Below the pieces are notes generated by a model. It had not been told where the DNA came from and searched no databases. It worked only from the letters and a program-made list of their open reading frames with translations. From positions 810 through 8,993 of the forward strand of contig DLGM01000260.1 of assembly GCA_002482705.1 (NCBI GenBank): a DNA stretch of 8,184 bases, written 5' to 3'. Shown piece after piece: positions 6,797-8,184 of the stretch (position 1 is the stretch's first letter; every line of letters starts with the position of its first letter). The stretch comes from Cyanobacteria bacterium UBA7694. GTDB lineage: Bacteria > Cyanobacteriota > Sericytochromatia > UBA7694. A program made the translations under genes and the position numbers.

Positions 6797-6808
6797 GTTA
6801 TAGTTATA
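6797..6808 (-). promoter_or_regulatory. Tentative -10 region of the orphan gene (tandem TATAAC)
   Basis: The plus strand reads GTTATA twice in tandem, giving two TATAAC hexamers on the minus strand, 58-69 bp upstream of ATG 6739. Neither has a good -35 hexamer. A 6-bp inverted repeat (TGTTAT 6796-6801, ATAACA 6815-6820) overlaps the region. Confidence 0.3.
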
Positions 6809-6833
6809 CAGCTAATAACACTTGCTTAAGGAA

Positions 6834-6861
6834 TGGTTAATTTTTGCGGAAATCTGGTTAA
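6834..6861 (+). repeat. Direct repeat TGGTTAA with 21-bp period
   Basis: TGGTTAA occurs at 6834-6840 and 6855-6861, each followed closely by a T-run (TTTTT and GATTTTTT). The 21-bp period is two helical turns, so both copies face the same side of the DNA. It lies just left of the FNR-type box and may be a regulator site, but no regulator is identified. Confidence 0.35.
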
Positions 6862-6874
6862 GATTTTTTCCATT

Positions 6875-6890
6875 CTTGATCTAAATCAAG
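6875..6890. promoter_or_regulatory. FNR/ANR-type operator between the orphan gene and hemA
   Basis: CTTGATctaaATCAAG is a perfect 16-bp inverted repeat containing an exact match to the FNR consensus TTGAT-N4-ATCAA at 6876-6889. Its centre lies about 54.5 bp upstream of the predicted hemA start, and about 85 bp upstream of a possible start of the divergent gene. CRP/FNR-family oxygen or nitric-oxide sensors bind such sites. Control of hemA by an FNR homologue is known in Pseudomonas aeruginosa. No such regulator gene is in the window. Confidence 0.6.
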
Positions 6891-6921
6891 TTCCTCTTAC
6901 CCCTAGAACGGTTCGGTACTG

Positions 6922-6930
6922 TGCTAAAAT
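6922..6930 (+). promoter_or_regulatory. Extended -10 promoter of hemA
   Basis: TGCTAAAAT is an extended -10 element (TGn + TAAAAT). It predicts a start near 6937 and a leader of about 60 nt. No -35 hexamer is visible at 16-18 bp. The early leader can pair AGGTAGG (6938-6944) with CCTACTT (6965-6971), including one G-U pair, as a weak stem. Confidence 0.55.
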
Positions 6931-6984
6931 AGCCTCAAGGTAGGAGCAATAAACCGCATCACTGCCTACTTCTCCCCACTCAAC

Positions 6985-6988
6985 GAGG
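6985..6988 (+). promoter_or_regulatory. Ribosome binding site deciding the TTG start of hemA
   Basis: GAGG lies eight bases before TTG 6997. There is no in-frame ATG or GTG between the upstream in-frame stop (TAA at 6925) and the conserved N-terminus, so TTG is the likely initiator. Confidence 0.7.
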
Positions 6989-6996
6989 CATTAACT

Positions 6997-8184
6997 TTGC
7001 AGCTTGTCCTTCTTGGCGTGAATTATAAAACCGCATCCCTAGAGCAACGTGAAAAACTTGCGTTTAAATCAGTCGCTCTTGCGGAAGCGCTTCAGACGCT
7101 GGGCAATGCCCCTGGCTTACAGGAAGTCGTCGTTCTTTCCACCTGTAACCGCACAGAGCTTTACGCAATTGCCAATGAACCTATGGCCGCCCGCGCCACA
7201 CTCATGGGTTTTTTAGCCGAAAACAGCGAACTTCCCTTTAGCGATCTCGAACCCGCCACTTATACCTATTACAATAATTTTGCCGCCCGCCATTTGTTTG
7301 AAGTGACCGCAGGTATTGATTCCATGGTGCTCGGTGAAAACGAAATCCTCAAACAGGTTAAAGATGCCTGGATTGCCGCCCGTGAAGCGGGCACTTCTTA
7401 TGCCGTGCTCAATGGCCTGTTTAAATTTGCCATTCATTCAGGCAAACGGGTGCGCACCGAAACAGCCATCAATCAAGGTGCCAGCTCGATGAGTTCGGTG
7501 GCCCTCGAACTGGTTCGCCGTCACATCCCTGATCTCACTTCTGCTGCCATATTGTTGGTGGGAACTGGCCAGATTGGGCAATCCACCTTGAAAAACCTTG
7601 TGGATGCGGGGGCCCAGTCCCTTACGATTGTGAACCGTACCCTCGAAAAAGCCCAGTTATTGGCTGACTCCTTGACGGTTCCGGCACAAGTCTTGCCTGC
7701 TGAACAATTAGAAAATGCGGTCCAGACAGCCGACGTTAGCATTTTCTGTACGGCAGCGGATCGTTATTTATTGGATGCAACCCACGCTGATTTGCTCAAT
7801 CAGCAGCGCTCTCAGCCCGTTGTGCTGGTAGACCTGGCCGTACCCCGCAATATCTCGCCAGAGGTGGCTGCTTTGCCCAATGTCCATCTTTATGATGTGG
7901 ATAGTATTCAAGCAGCAGTGGCCCATACACAAAAACAGCGTCAAGCTTCTCTCGCTCATGTAGAAAGCATCTTAGCTGATGAAATGGCGCGTTATTTAGA
8001 GTGGTTTAATGCCCGTGAAGTGGTGCCCACGATTGAGTCCTTGTATAAACTTTTTGACGAAATCCGCCAGCGTGAGATTGAGCGCGGTATGCGTAAATAT
8101 AGCGGTGAAGCAGACAGTGAAACCCTCGATCTTTTAGATCGGGTGACGCGCGCTATTACCCAAAAGATCCTCCATTACCCCGTG
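6997..8184 (+). CDS. hemA: Glutamyl-tRNA reductase (3' end beyond the window)
   Basis: NADPH-dependent enzyme that reduces glutamyl-tRNA(Glu) to glutamate-1-semialdehyde, the first committed step of tetrapyrrole synthesis by the C5 route. The frame is open from TTG 6997 to the window end, giving 396 residues; family members are usually about 420-450, so a few tens of residues are missing. The catalytic N-terminal domain starts MQLVLLGVNYKTAS, with the catalytic Cys50 in STCNRTE (48-54), GIDSMVLGENEIL (106-118) and HSGKRVRTET (147-156). The NADPH domain has GTGQIGQ (189-195), NRT (213-215) and VDLAVPRN (278-285). The rest, including the LHYPV motif at the very end (392-396), belongs to the helical dimerisation domain. 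GAGG at 6985-6988 supports the TTG start. The promoter region carries an extended -10 and an FNR-type box. The gene is divergent from the orphan gene. No frameshift was seen. Confidence 0.97.
   Translation, partial: MQLVLLGVNYKTASLEQREKLAFKSVALAEALQTLGNAPGLQEVVVLSTCNRTELYAIANEPMAARATLMGFLAENSELPFSDLEPATYTYYNNFAARHLFEVTAGIDSMVLGENEILKQVKDAWIAAREAGTSYAVLNGLFKFAIHSGKRVRTETAINQGASSMSSVALELVRRHIPDLTSAAILLVGTGQIGQSTLKNLVDAGAQSLTIVNRTLEKAQLLADSLTVPAQVLPAEQLENAVQTADVSIFCTAADRYLLDATHADLLNQQRSQPVVLVDLAVPRNISPEVAALPNVHLYDVDSIQAAVAHTQKQRQASLAHVESILADEMARYLEWFNAREVVPTIESLYKLFDEIRQREIERGMRKYSGEADSETLDLLDRVTRAITQKILHYPV

Overview
The window is a stretch of bacterial chromosome, mostly housekeeping genes, with roughly balanced base composition. 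It holds seven protein-coding genes. Five are firmly recognised at family level: enolase, the tRNA 2-thiouridylase MnmA, a lysine 6-dehydrogenase/saccharopine-dehydrogenase-family enzyme, an archaeal-type class I fructose-bisphosphate aldolase, and glutamyl-tRNA reductase. The other two are the C-terminal part of an unrecognised membrane protein and an unrecognised glycine-rich protein. I see no tRNA or rRNA genes, insertion sequences, CRISPR arrays or phage genes. Glutamyl-tRNA reductase means the host makes tetrapyrroles from glutamyl-tRNA (C5 route). The MnmA variant, with a Cys-Cys pair near residue 40 and a CxxC motif, resembles cyanobacterial-type enzymes. A non-photosynthetic cyanobacterial relative (Vampirovibrio/Melainabacteria type) would fit, but this is a guess at low confidence.

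Layout, left to right: a membrane protein fragment (+) enters from the left edge, and eno (+) follows 75 nt after it. eno converges on mnmA (-) across a 34-nt perfectly palindromic, probably bidirectional terminator. A short divergent region of about 150 nt separates mnmA from the lysine-dehydrogenase-like gene (+). That gene converges on fbaB (-) across a second hairpin terminator with its stronger U-tract facing the fbaB direction. Upstream of fbaB, a third terminator ends the glycine-rich orphan gene (-). A 257-nt regulatory region then separates the orphan gene from the divergent hemA (+), which runs off the right edge. No gene-free stretch exceeds 300 nt.

Functionally, eno and fbaB both serve glycolysis/gluconeogenesis, mnmA serves tRNA wobble modification and hemA serves heme synthesis. 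They are mostly separate transcription units rather than one pathway operon. The features most worth a second look are the orphan protein at 5840-6739 and the control region before hemA, which carries an exact FNR-type box. Others are the all-cysteine metal-site motif in MnmA and the recurring extended -10 promoters. I found no convincing new multi-gene system.
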